From contig NZ_MBTA01000027.1 of the NCBI RefSeq assembly GCF_003609575.1, forward strand, positions 186,001 through 250,000: a stretch of 64,000 nucleotides of DNA, written 5' to 3'. The notes beneath the pieces are model-generated. The model was not told the DNA's origin. It worked only from the letters and a program-made list of their open reading frames with translations, and ran no database searches. Below, in pieces: positions 54,816 through 63,239 of the stretch. The translations under genes and the position numbers were made by a program. How positions within the stretch are numbered: position 1 is the stretch's first letter; each line of letters opens with the position of its first letter. This DNA comes from Pelobium manganitolerans (GTDB taxonomy: Bacteria; Bacteroidota; Bacteroidia; Sphingobacteriales; Sphingobacteriaceae).

Positions 54816-56713
54816 CAGTTTGATTTGCCTTTTGTGATGTATTTCTGTTGAGGGTGATTTTTCTGTGGGTGCATTTTAATCAATGTACCTTCATCTAGCA
54901 TTTTTGGTATAATTCGGTTTTTTAGATATTTTTCAGAACGACCGGCACGCTTTGCAATTTCTTCTACTGATATATACTCATCCAGACAAATTTCTCTAAT
55001 CTGTTTGCCCAATGCAGATTCGGATACCAACTTAGTTTTTGTGTAAATAAAATCATCCGAACTGTCCACATTTTTGGAAGTGTCCACATTTGAAGTGTCC
55101 ACATTCTCGGAAGTGTCCACATTTTTGGAAGTGTCCTCTTTGGAAGTATCCACATTTTTGGAAGTGTCCTCATTTTTTGCGAATTCTCTGTTTAACCGAT
55201 ACGTAGTCCATCGGCTTTTACCTTCCATCGTAAGAAATCCCCGTTTGCATAAATCCTGCAATAATCTGGTAATGTCTGTTTTGTGCCTGTCCAGATAATA
55301 CTGAAGCTTGGCATTAGATACCTCTCCCTCAATCTCACTGATAGACAATGTTGTGAGTTCATCTTTGCCCAAAGTCTCAACAACATTTCCAAAATATTTT
55401 TTTAAACTTTCTAGTGTATCTTCTGGTAGCACGCTAAACAAAGGCATTTCCAACACCACACGATCAGGTTCGGCTTCTAACAGCACATACGGTCTCCGCC
55501 AATGCGAAGCCACCCAACCACTCATTATCTTATCTACACCGCTTCCGGCTTTCTCAGCACCTCCAATTAGCAAAAACATTTTCTGAATATGTGTATTTCT
55601 ACATTCGCTGATTCCGCCGGAATAGTACTGATGCAAAGTAACCAACAAAGTACCCGGATTGGTAAAACTGAACATTTCTGGCCTGCTTTCAATAATAATA
55701 TTCCCGGGCGCTGTGTAATCGGCATGAACTAAGGTATTAACAAACGCTTCTCTAAGTGCGGTATGAGCTAAGGTTTCATCTATTCTTTGGCCCTTTTCCA
55801 TTTGAAAAGGTTTTGGCAACCGCGAACTCAGTTTTGGATAAACCAATCTGTAAAATTGAAACAAATTACACTCCCATGTTCCATCAGGATAAATGCGGTC
55901 TGCCCAGCGTTCTTGTATGGTATCTGTATGTTTTTCTCTGTAATCAGGAAAAAATTTAGGACAGCATTCTTCGTCCGTAATGCTCAGATATTTGCCAAAC
56001 ATTAATATTCCTGCTACAGTAAACCCTTCTTTTCCGGTTTTACGCTCTTTACGGTAACCGCCCAACTGGGTTAAAAACGCAATGTCATCTAATGCTAACC
56101 ACGGGTGCGACGGTCGAACTACGGATAGTAGTTGGCGATATTGTTTTAACGAAGCTTGATCTATATCGTCAATGGTGTAAGCAGTTAGTAAGCGACTGTC
56201 TGGACTGTATGAGGTATCCGCATCAGCAAACATTCGTTTAACTTCTTCATCTCTGCAAATATAATCGCCCTCGTAGTTACGCTTATAGGTATTACCTAGC
56301 GGATTTTTAGTGAGGTAAACCGGTTTTGCTTTTCTATCTGCCGGCGGAATATGGAACACTAAAAGCTTTTTGCCTTTTAACTCATATTCTTTCACATCAT
56401 TATTTGATAATAAATTAAAAGAAATGGTGTTGCGATTGTTTGCACCGCTCCAAAAATCTTTTTGGTATTTCTCTAATTGTGCACTGCTAAGACCTTCAAT
56501 CGTAAATTTCCCTTTTTTTTCGCCGATACCTAAAACAATGATGCCTCCTTGTGTATTGGCAAATGCAGAATAGCTTTTCCAAAAATCATTTGGGAAACCG
56601 CCCTGCGCCAATTTAAATTCTACCTCTTCCGATTCGGCATCAGGAAATACCTCCGAATGTATCAGATAACTTGGATGGTCAAATTCGTCAAATAGGTTTA
56701 ATTGTTTTTCCAC
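54815..56713 (-). CDS. AlbA_2/Schlafen-like protein with ATPase-like domain and wHTH
   Basis: The 632-residue protein begins with an AlbA_2 domain (about 20-150): EVEFKLAQGGFPNDFWKSYS and AFANTQGGIIVLGIG. A central HATPase-like region (about 315-410) has ALREAFVNTLVHADY, FTNPG and AEKAGSGVDKIM, as in COG2865-type regulators. A repetitive linker (about 511-551) is built from VDTSKN-type units encoded by 15- to 18-base DNA repeats. A winged-helix C-terminus closes with SVEEIAKRAGRSEKYLKNRI. Start is GTG; no ATG fits. It lies between Mod and Res and is coupled to Res. Its role in the system, sensor or regulator, is unknown. Confidence 0.8.
   Translation of the reverse strand: MEKQLNLFDEFDHPSYLIHSEVFPDAESEEVEFKLAQGGFPNDFWKSYSAFANTQGGIIVLGIGEKKGKFTIEGLSSAQLEKYQKDFWSGANNRNTISFNLLSNNDVKEYELKGKKLLVFHIPPADRKAKPVYLTKNPLGNTYKRNYEGDYICRDEEVKRMFADADTSYSPDSRLLTAYTIDDIDQASLKQYRQLLSVVRPSHPWLALDDIAFLTQLGGYRKERKTGKEGFTVAGILMFGKYLSITDEECCPKFFPDYREKHTDTIQERWADRIYPDGTWECNLFQFYRLVYPKLSSRLPKPFQMEKGQRIDETLAHTALREAFVNTLVHADYTAPGNIIIESRPEMFSFTNPGTLLVTLHQYYSGGISECRNTHIQKMFLLIGGAEKAGSGVDKIMSGWVASHWRRPYVLLEAEPDRVVLEMPLFSVLPEDTLESLKKYFGNVVETLGKDELTTLSISEIEGEVSNAKLQYYLDRHKTDITRLLQDLCKRGFLTMEGKSRWTTYRLNREFAKNEDTSKNVDTSKEDTSKNVDTSENVDTSNVDTSKNVDSSDDFIYTKTKLVSESALGKQIREICLDEYISVEEIAKRAGRSEKYLKNRIIPKMLDEGTLIKMHPQKNHPQQKYITKGKSN
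55059..55178. repeat. In-frame minisatellite in the AlbA_2 gene linker
   Basis: About seven units of 15 or 18 bases, built on GAAGTGTCCACATTTTTG on the plus strand, lie head to tail. They code for short acidic units such as VDTSKN in the linker before the winged helix. All units are multiples of three, so slippage keeps the frame. Confidence 0.85.
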
Positions 56714-56724
56714 GCTTTAGTTTA

Positions 56725-59709
56725 TTACAATTCAGAAATATTAAACATCTTTTTAAAGAAAGTTTCCTCTATCAGTTTCACTTTAAACGTATCTTCGCCG
56801 CTGCGGATGTTATCGAAATGATGGTCGCCGTTGATGTAAATTTGGTCAAATTCTGAAGAACGCACACCGTCGTACAGTTTTCTGAAAACTTTTGCAACTT
56901 CATCATGTGTGGTGGTTTCCAGATTGCGCCAGATGATGAGGGTTTTGATGCCTTCGCGGGTTTTGCCTTCAATAAGTTTGATGTCTTTGATGCGTTGCAC
57001 ACGGCTCACATACATCCCGATGAGGTAATTAAAGGTTTCTACCAAATCTACTTTGGTGGGCACCAACTCATTGTTCTCGGTAACTTTTAACTGGTAATTG
57101 AACGGATTGCGGAACATCCCGATGTTGAACAAATGGTCTTGTGTTTCTACATCGAGCATATAATGGAGCAAATAATCTTCCTGCGCTGTTTCGCTAAACT
57201 GGAACAAACCATCGGGAATGCTTTTGCCCAATTGCAGATTGTTTAAAGCATCTTCGTAGCTTTCTAAAACCTGGTATTTGAACATTTGCGAAATACCCGC
57301 GGTATCTTGTGGTTTGCCGTTTTTCCAGTTATCAGAATAGATTACTTTTTGAATACGCGGTTTGGTAACGGTATTGAAATAGGTCCCCATTTCTACCAGA
57401 ATGTATTTGCGTTTGCCTTGGTCTTCACGGTTGAGTTTGATGGTGGCGTGACCTGTTGTCCCGGAACCAGCGAAGTAGTCTAAAACAATACCATAGTCTC
57501 TATTACCTAAACCTGCGTCTACACAATCGATTACCGTGTATATTGATTTGGGATATTTGAACGGGCTATTTGGAATGATATTATTTAAAATAACACTTCC
57601 CCAACTATTAGCGCTGTATCTCTTATCATTCCAAAGTGTTTTATATCTAAATTTGCTTTTCGTCCTTATTATATCATAAATATCCTTTTTTGAATCATAT
57701 TTGACAGTCAATTCATTAAATATTGATTCAACAGTATCTCGTGCAAAAACCCATTTACTTTCTACATTGGACGGATCAATGGGATAAATTTCTATAATTC
57801 CGTCATCTCTTTTAATATTTATTGAATTGGGATGAAAATCATTACTAGAAACTTCTCCAAATCCAACAACTTCAAAGTCTTTCACATAAATCGGATAAAA
57901 GCAATTTGCAGCAGATTCTCTTAAATGGTCTTTACCAGAGGACACATTTCTAAGTGGTCTTACATCAGGCTTAGCTTCTCGATTATCCAATTCCCTATCT
58001 TCTAATCCAATAACATTTTTTCCTGACGGAAAAATGAAATGTGCAAATTCGTGTGTAAATGAAAAGTTTGACCCTTGTTGCCCTGTAGGATTATGCACAA
58101 TAGACAATGTAGAATTTTCACAGTCTGTAAATATATTCTCCAACATCTTACCTAAATTGAAATTTTCTACCTCATCAATGGCAATTATTTTAACAAAATC
58201 ATCCTTTAATAATGATTTAGAAAAGTTAACTCGATTTTCAATTAAAGAAATCCAAGATGAATGTTTAAAGTTATTTTTGTAAGCTATTTCGCTAGATTGA
58301 GCGTTATATGGCGGATCTATATAGGAAACAGCAATTTCTTTATTAAATTTTTCCTCCATTATTTTCAAAGCCTGAAAGTTTTCAGAATTAATCAGCAAGC
58401 CATCGGTTTCTTCATCCAGATTATCAAACTCTTCCAGTAATTTATCTTTAAATTCTTCGCAGAAAAATTTGGTATCAAGCACCAAGAATTTTTCTTGTTG
58501 TAGCGCTTCAACTCCGCTCAGCGTGACATCGTACAATGTTTTCCATTCTGCCAATTGTGCCTTATTGGCAAAAATCTCTTCGTAATATTTCTCAGGAATA
58601 CGGTCCAGCGTAATGCAGTAATTGGTACTTATCACGAATTTCTTTTTGAGCCAAAGCTTCTTTTGAAAATCTTCTATCTGCGCCAAAAAGGCAATAATCT
58701 TGCTGGCAACAGTTTTCAGTGCTTTTATTTTAGACAACTGGGCCGTAAAATAAACCGGGTTTTCCGTATTGATGTCGTCTATAAACAAGACTTCGTTTTT
58801 GATGTAAAAATCCAACTCACGGCGCAAAAACCCACCTAAATCTTTGTGGATAAAATAATCAAAACTGTTGCGGGAGATAAAGTCGTTCAAGTGCTTTTCC
58901 AGCACCGTACGGTTTTTGTTTTTCTCGGTAGGCGCTTTGTCAAAAGCCAAAGTAAACGCACTTGGGATATTGGCTTCAATAACTTCAAAAGCTGTTTTGC
59001 TTAGCTCGTCCTGCTTTACGGTTTTCTTATGCGTTTCGTAGGTAAAGTTGATGTACAGTTCGTCTTCAATTACTTCCACCGGCAACTCTTCAAAAATGGC
59101 AAAACGGCGTTCTACATCGCCCTGTGTTTTGTTGTTGTTTTGCTCGGTGCTGGCTTCTTTCAGTTGGAAATGTACTTTCTTGCCATCGCTGAGTTTGAAG
59201 GCATAATTTTTTAAGTACTCCGATGTTTTAATGTAATATTGGTCGGCATTTGCCCAGTGCAGTTTTACTTCTTCGCCCTCATACGGAATGGCATACACAT
59301 CTTTTTTGTAACGGCGAAGCGAAATAAAATCGCCGTCTTTGTAATAGCGTTTAAAGAAATTGGCCAAATGCGAAAACACTTCCTGCTCCAGGGCATTGGT
59401 GTCAATAGCATTGGTAATCTGCTGTTGCAAAGTCAAATATTTTTCTGAAGACTCACGCGCTACACCCGCATCATCAAGGTTTTTGCCCATTTTATCCAAT
59501 TCGGCTTGCAGGCTGATGCTGTCTTTAGACTGTATTTGTGCTAAAGTATCTTTGATTTCTTTGGGTAGTTTTTTATCGATGAATTCGTTTACCTGATCGC
59601 GTTTTTGGTTCATAATGCGGTAGATTCCAAAATCCAGATCCGCCTTGTCCATCTCGAATATTTCTTTTAAAACTTTTTGCAGGTTATCGTAGTTGCTCAC
59701 GTTTATCAA
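56725..59709 (-). CDS. Long beta-class DNA adenine methyltransferase (type III Mod-like)
   Basis: The 994-residue protein carries the catalytic motif DPPY in SYIDPPYNAQSSEIAYKN (near residue 464). The SAM motif LDYFAGSGTTGHATIKL (near 740-755) comes later. Motif IV before motif I is the beta-class order of type III Mod. It is much longer than ordinary Mod (about 600-650): the first ~440 residues form an extra region with DLDFGIYRIMNQKRDQVNEF near its start. Start codons available are TTG at 59709 or GTG at 59700; no ATG lies before the conserved N-terminus. It follows the transposase gene by 3 bases. Confidence 0.88.
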   Translation of the reverse strand: MINVSNYDNLQKVLKEIFEMDKADLDFGIYRIMNQKRDQVNEFIDKKLPKEIKDTLAQIQSKDSISLQAELDKMGKNLDDAGVARESSEKYLTLQQQITNAIDTNALEQEVFSHLANFFKRYYKDGDFISLRRYKKDVYAIPYEGEEVKLHWANADQYYIKTSEYLKNYAFKLSDGKKVHFQLKEASTEQNNNKTQGDVERRFAIFEELPVEVIEDELYINFTYETHKKTVKQDELSKTAFEVIEANIPSAFTLAFDKAPTEKNKNRTVLEKHLNDFISRNSFDYFIHKDLGGFLRRELDFYIKNEVLFIDDINTENPVYFTAQLSKIKALKTVASKIIAFLAQIEDFQKKLWLKKKFVISTNYCITLDRIPEKYYEEIFANKAQLAEWKTLYDVTLSGVEALQQEKFLVLDTKFFCEEFKDKLLEEFDNLDEETDGLLINSENFQALKIMEEKFNKEIAVSYIDPPYNAQSSEIAYKNNFKHSSWISLIENRVNFSKSLLKDDFVKIIAIDEVENFNLGKMLENIFTDCENSTLSIVHNPTGQQGSNFSFTHEFAHFIFPSGKNVIGLEDRELDNREAKPDVRPLRNVSSGKDHLRESAANCFYPIYVKDFEVVGFGEVSSNDFHPNSINIKRDDGIIEIYPIDPSNVESKWVFARDTVESIFNELTVKYDSKKDIYDIIRTKSKFRYKTLWNDKRYSANSWGSVILNNIIPNSPFKYPKSIYTVIDCVDAGLGNRDYGIVLDYFAGSGTTGHATIKLNREDQGKRKYILVEMGTYFNTVTKPRIQKVIYSDNWKNGKPQDTAGISQMFKYQVLESYEDALNNLQLGKSIPDGLFQFSETAQEDYLLHYMLDVETQDHLFNIGMFRNPFNYQLKVTENNELVPTKVDLVETFNYLIGMYVSRVQRIKDIKLIEGKTREGIKTLIIWRNLETTTHDEVAKVFRKLYDGVRSSEFDQIYINGDHHFDNIRSGEDTFKVKLIEETFFKKMFNISEL

Positions 59710-59712
59710 TTG

Positions 59713-60354
59713 TTAATTATGGTTGTAAAAATCGTCATTTTTCCAGTTGTCCGGATTATTGATGATATAGTTTTTTATGCGTTCGTAGTCATTTTCCGAT
59801 TTTATAATCACATCGTGAAATCGGGATTGCCAGCCAGATGGCAATCCCAACCGATTGCAATGTTTGGTCACCGCAGATTTGTAGGAACCAATAATCGTCG
59901 ATAGGGACGTGGATTTTTTTTCGGCGTCGTTTGGCGGGGCGTCATTCGGTTGGGACAGGGCATGCCCTGTCCCTACAATATGACGCCCTGTCCCTACAAT
60001 ATGACGCCCTGTCCCTACCACGATATTCGAATCGTCGCGCCCCGTTTGTACAATCGAATCGGAATTTGAACCGGAATCCAAATCCAATGGCGGATTGATA
60101 TTGATTATCCCGTGAATATGATTGGGCATTACCACAAATTCATCCAATTCCACGGTCGGAAAATGGTTTTTGATTTCGTACCAAATAATATTGGCAATTA
60201 TTCCGGAATGGGAATACTGCATTTTTCTGTCTTGAATTTCGCCAAACAAATGCACTCTGTCTTTGGTACAGATGGTCACAAAATAGGCACCTGGTGTGGA
60301 ATAATCCCACCACGATGCTCTCGGCGATTTTCTGTTTTTCAACGGCTGTACCAT
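59713..60354 (-). CDS. REP-associated tyrosine (Y1/HUH) transposase
   Basis: The 213-residue protein is a RAYT/IS200-like single-strand nuclease. Key parts are SPRASWWDYSTPGAYFVTIC, the HUH motif HIH in MPNHIHGIININ (His79, His81) and the C-terminal WQSRFHDVIIKSENDYERI. The usual WQ..YY.H Tyr position reads F-H here, as in many Bacteroidota forms. The middle has inserted IVGTGRH repeats from REP-like DNA. It is embedded between the SNF2 and Mod genes with 8- and 3-base gaps, all on the same strand, so it is co-transcribed with the defence genes. Confidence 0.88.
   Translation of the reverse strand: MVQPLKNRKSPRASWWDYSTPGAYFVTICTKDRVHLFGEIQDRKMQYSHSGIIANIIWYEIKNHFPTVELDEFVVMPNHIHGIININPPLDLDSGSNSDSIVQTGRDDSNIVVGTGRHIVGTGRHIVGTGHALSQPNDAPPNDAEKKSTSLSTIIGSYKSAVTKHCNRLGLPSGWQSRFHDVIIKSENDYERIKNYIINNPDNWKNDDFYNHN
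59952..60020. repeat. REP-like palindrome and 21-base repeats inside the RAYT gene
   Basis: A perfect 22-bp palindrome (59952-59973, half-site GGGACAGGGCA) is followed by direct copies of a 21-base unit starting GCCCTGTCCCTACAA (59964-59984, 59985-60005, partial from 60006). They encode the protein repeat RHIVGTG and keep the reading frame. Confidence 0.85.
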
Positions 60355-60362
60355 TTGGAATG

Positions 60363-63200
60363 TTATATCAATTCAAAAGAAATAGTAAACACTTCTTCTT
60401 CTGTAATTGCTCTGTTTAGTTTTTGCCTGGCTTCCTCAATCATTTGGTCACGTTCCTGTTCAATTTCATCTTCACGATCAAACATTTCACGCTTCAGCCT
60501 ACTCACTTTTTTCTTTGCTTTTGCCAATGCTTCCTGAAATATTAAAGCTTCACTGGTAGAAATACCTTCCTGCATGGCCTGACGGTCTATTTCTTTTTCT
60601 GCTTTTTTGGCTTCTCGTAATTCGGATTCGGTAAAAGCAATTTTGTCATCAGCCCAGTTGTGAAATTTTTTGAATTCGCGCTGCATCAACAAAGCATCCG
60701 TATCTTCGAGATGATCCAGCTTTTGCTGCTTGTTTTTTTGATGCACCTGCTCTATATCTTCCGTTTTAAAATTGCCTTTTCCTTCTTCTATGCACGGCAA
60801 TCCAAGGATGAAACGGCAAATTTCATCGTTTAAGATTTCGCCGTTGATAGTTTTCCCTGTAAATAACAATACAGAATGTGATTCGATTTCTGAGGAGACT
60901 TCTAAATTGGTTATTTTAAGAATTCCCTGCTTTGATTTTAGTTTTTCAATATCGGTATAGGTAACTTTTGCATCCGAAAAATTGAATTTTAAATGCGCGA
61001 AAGGCGTTTGTTCCTTTTTTCCTTGTCGAATGATTTGTTGTGCGATAGCACTTTGTAAACGAAAAGGCTTAGCGTCTTCTCGCTTTTTGTTTAGCGTGTA
61101 TTTCTCACCAGTATTAAGAACGAAAGTAAAATCGTCGTATATAAACTGGGCTTTATGTTTCATATAAAATCGTAGAAGCTCCCACAGCCATTTTTCGTAT
61201 TTCTCGATAAACACTGTGGTTTCGGAAAGTGTGATACGCAGTTTATCGATTACACTAGCTTCGAAATGATCGAATAGTTTAGATTGTGTAGCCTTTACTT
61301 TGCTATCGATTTGATCTTCAAATTCTTTCTGGAGTTGGTTGAAATAATTTTCTATTTCTTCTTTTGTCCGGCAGAGTTTGTACACTTCAATGATTCTTTT
61401 TTCAAAGTCAACTCCGTTTTCAATGGTTCCCAAAACCTCATCAGATGAGCCAAAAACACCGTCGAATAATCTGAATTTTTTATCAAGAAGCTCGTAAACC
61501 CGTGCTTCAACGGCATTGGATGCGTTTAAGAAATTAACGACCACCACATCGTGTTCCTGCCCATAACGATGACAACGCCCAATGCGCTGTTCTACCCTTT
61601 GCGGATTCCAAGGTAAATCATAATTCACAATCATACTGCAAAACTGCAGGTTAATGCCTTCAGCTCCGGCTTCAGTAGCAATCATCACATCAAACCCATC
61701 ACTTTTGAAGGCATCAATTAATGCCTGACGAATATCTACCGCTCGCGAACCTGTTATTTTTCCGGCATTATTTTCATCCGCTAACCAGTCACGATAGATT
61801 TGCTTTGAAGTTTCATCACTGTTTTGCCCATTAAACAAAACGATTCTGCCGTTATACTTTTCTTTTGATAAACGGTCAAATAAATAATGTTGGGTACGGG
61901 TAGACTCAGTAAAAATTAATGCTTTTTGAGACGCACCCAACTCCTTCAGCTTTTCAAAACCGCGTTCCAAAGCAATGATTAATTTTTCACCTTTTTCGTT
62001 GTGCTGGATTTGGTTTGATAAAGATAAAAATTCCTCCAGTTGCTTTATTTCTGCCTCAATAGCGATTTTATCATCAAGCGTTATTTCGACAAAATCATCT
62101 TCTAGTTCCTCGTCAGATTCATCTAAATCATCGTCCAAATGCTCATATTCTTCCAAAAACATTTCATATAAATCGTCTTCCACAATTTTTGAGCTTTCCA
62201 GAAGATGTTTTAATCTTTTGATCAAAGCTTCCAGGGTTCTACTAATGGCAAAAGATGATGAACCCAATAATTTAAAAATCACCGACTGCATTAAATGCTT
62301 TTGACCTGGCGGAAAAGCATAAGTTATTTCTTGACGCAAATAATCTAATACTTTTTCATATAAATCTTGTTCTTCTGCGGTAGGCGTAAATTTTTGGGTA
62401 ATGGGAATGCGCTCACGATAATTAATGAATTCTTTCACATCACGACGCAGTGTTCTATGAACGATACTATGCAATCTTTCCTTCAAACCTTCAATATCAC
62501 GTGCTCCTGACTCCAATACATAGTTACGGCGAAATGACTTTATGTCTCCAAAAATTTCCGGATCTATAAAAGAAACCAGGCCAAACAATTCGTCTAAACG
62601 GTTTTGTAGTGGAGTAGCCGTAAGCAATACTTTTTTGTAATCACGTATTGCATTTTGAATGGTTTGGGCGGTAACGTTACCGTATTTGTAGGCATTTCGC
62701 AGGTAATGGGCCTCATCTATGACCACTAAATCCCAAGATGTTAATTGAATTTCTTCTGCTTTTTTACGTGCAAATTGATAGGAGCAAATTTTAATAGTTG
62801 CTTCCGCATCAAATGGATTTTTTACACCGTCACGTATTTTTTTATTATAGGAAATATTATCAACTACTTCAGCCTTTAAATAAAACTTATCAGCTAACTC
62901 GTTTACCCATTGCTTACGCAGCGATGATGGACAGATGATTAAAATTTTACGTTTACCTTCAGCCCATTTTTGACTCAGCAATATGCCTGCTTCGATAGTT
63001 TTACCTAAGCCTACTTCGTCTGCTAAAATTGCTCCTTTTGAATAGGGTGATTTAAATGCAAATAATGCCGCTTCAATTTGATGGGGATTTAATTCCACTT
63101 TAGCATCCATTAAGGTCGCACCAAATTTTTCTGGACTTTCTGCGGTAGCCTTTTTCGATAATTCGTAAGCGAAGTATTTTGCTTGATAACTGTTTATCAT
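60363..63200 (-). CDS. SNF2-family helicase
   Basis: The 945-residue protein is a Swi2/Snf2-type ATPase (HepA-like). Motif I is DEVGLGKTIEAG (61-72), motif II DEAH (162-165) in VIDEAHYLRNA, motif III in LTATPLQNRLDELFG, and motif VI QRIGRCHRYGQ (about 537-547). An acidic region (about 350-375, EEYEHLDDDLDESDEELEDD) lies between the two RecA-like lobes. The C-terminal third is helical and of unknown function. It is the first gene of the defence operon, probably moving along dsDNA and remodelling protein-DNA complexes. It has no nuclease motif of its own. Confidence 0.9.
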   Translation of the reverse strand: MINSYQAKYFAYELSKKATAESPEKFGATLMDAKVELNPHQIEAALFAFKSPYSKGAILADEVGLGKTIEAGILLSQKWAEGKRKILIICPSSLRKQWVNELADKFYLKAEVVDNISYNKKIRDGVKNPFDAEATIKICSYQFARKKAEEIQLTSWDLVVIDEAHYLRNAYKYGNVTAQTIQNAIRDYKKVLLTATPLQNRLDELFGLVSFIDPEIFGDIKSFRRNYVLESGARDIEGLKERLHSIVHRTLRRDVKEFINYRERIPITQKFTPTAEEQDLYEKVLDYLRQEITYAFPPGQKHLMQSVIFKLLGSSSFAISRTLEALIKRLKHLLESSKIVEDDLYEMFLEEYEHLDDDLDESDEELEDDFVEITLDDKIAIEAEIKQLEEFLSLSNQIQHNEKGEKLIIALERGFEKLKELGASQKALIFTESTRTQHYLFDRLSKEKYNGRIVLFNGQNSDETSKQIYRDWLADENNAGKITGSRAVDIRQALIDAFKSDGFDVMIATEAGAEGINLQFCSMIVNYDLPWNPQRVEQRIGRCHRYGQEHDVVVVNFLNASNAVEARVYELLDKKFRLFDGVFGSSDEVLGTIENGVDFEKRIIEVYKLCRTKEEIENYFNQLQKEFEDQIDSKVKATQSKLFDHFEASVIDKLRITLSETTVFIEKYEKWLWELLRFYMKHKAQFIYDDFTFVLNTGEKYTLNKKREDAKPFRLQSAIAQQIIRQGKKEQTPFAHLKFNFSDAKVTYTDIEKLKSKQGILKITNLEVSSEIESHSVLLFTGKTINGEILNDEICRFILGLPCIEEGKGNFKTEDIEQVHQKNKQQKLDHLEDTDALLMQREFKKFHNWADDKIAFTESELREAKKAEKEIDRQAMQEGISTSEALIFQEALAKAKKKVSRLKREMFDREDEIEQERDQMIEEARQKLNRAITEEEVFTISFELI

Positions 63201-63211
63201 TATTTAAGTGC

Positions 63212-63239
63212 TAAAGATAATAAGATAACGCCATGTCAA
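63212..63239 (-). promoter_or_regulatory. Putative promoter of the defence operon
   Basis: On the minus strand TTG (63237-63239) is followed by 17 bases and TATCTTTA (63212-63219), a 7/8 match to TAnnTTTG. The transcript would start a few bases before the ATG at 63200. The pair also resembles a TTGACA-type -35. Confidence 0.5.

Noticed and set aside
55059-55178. CRISPR array
   Set aside because: Repeats are 15-18 bases with no unique spacers and lie in frame inside a gene.
51591-63200. DISARM or BREX identity
   Set aside because: SNF2 and a methyltransferase are present, but no DUF1998 (DrmB), PLD (DrmC), PglZ or BrxC-like gene is seen; the methyltransferase is beta-class and the last gene is Res-like.
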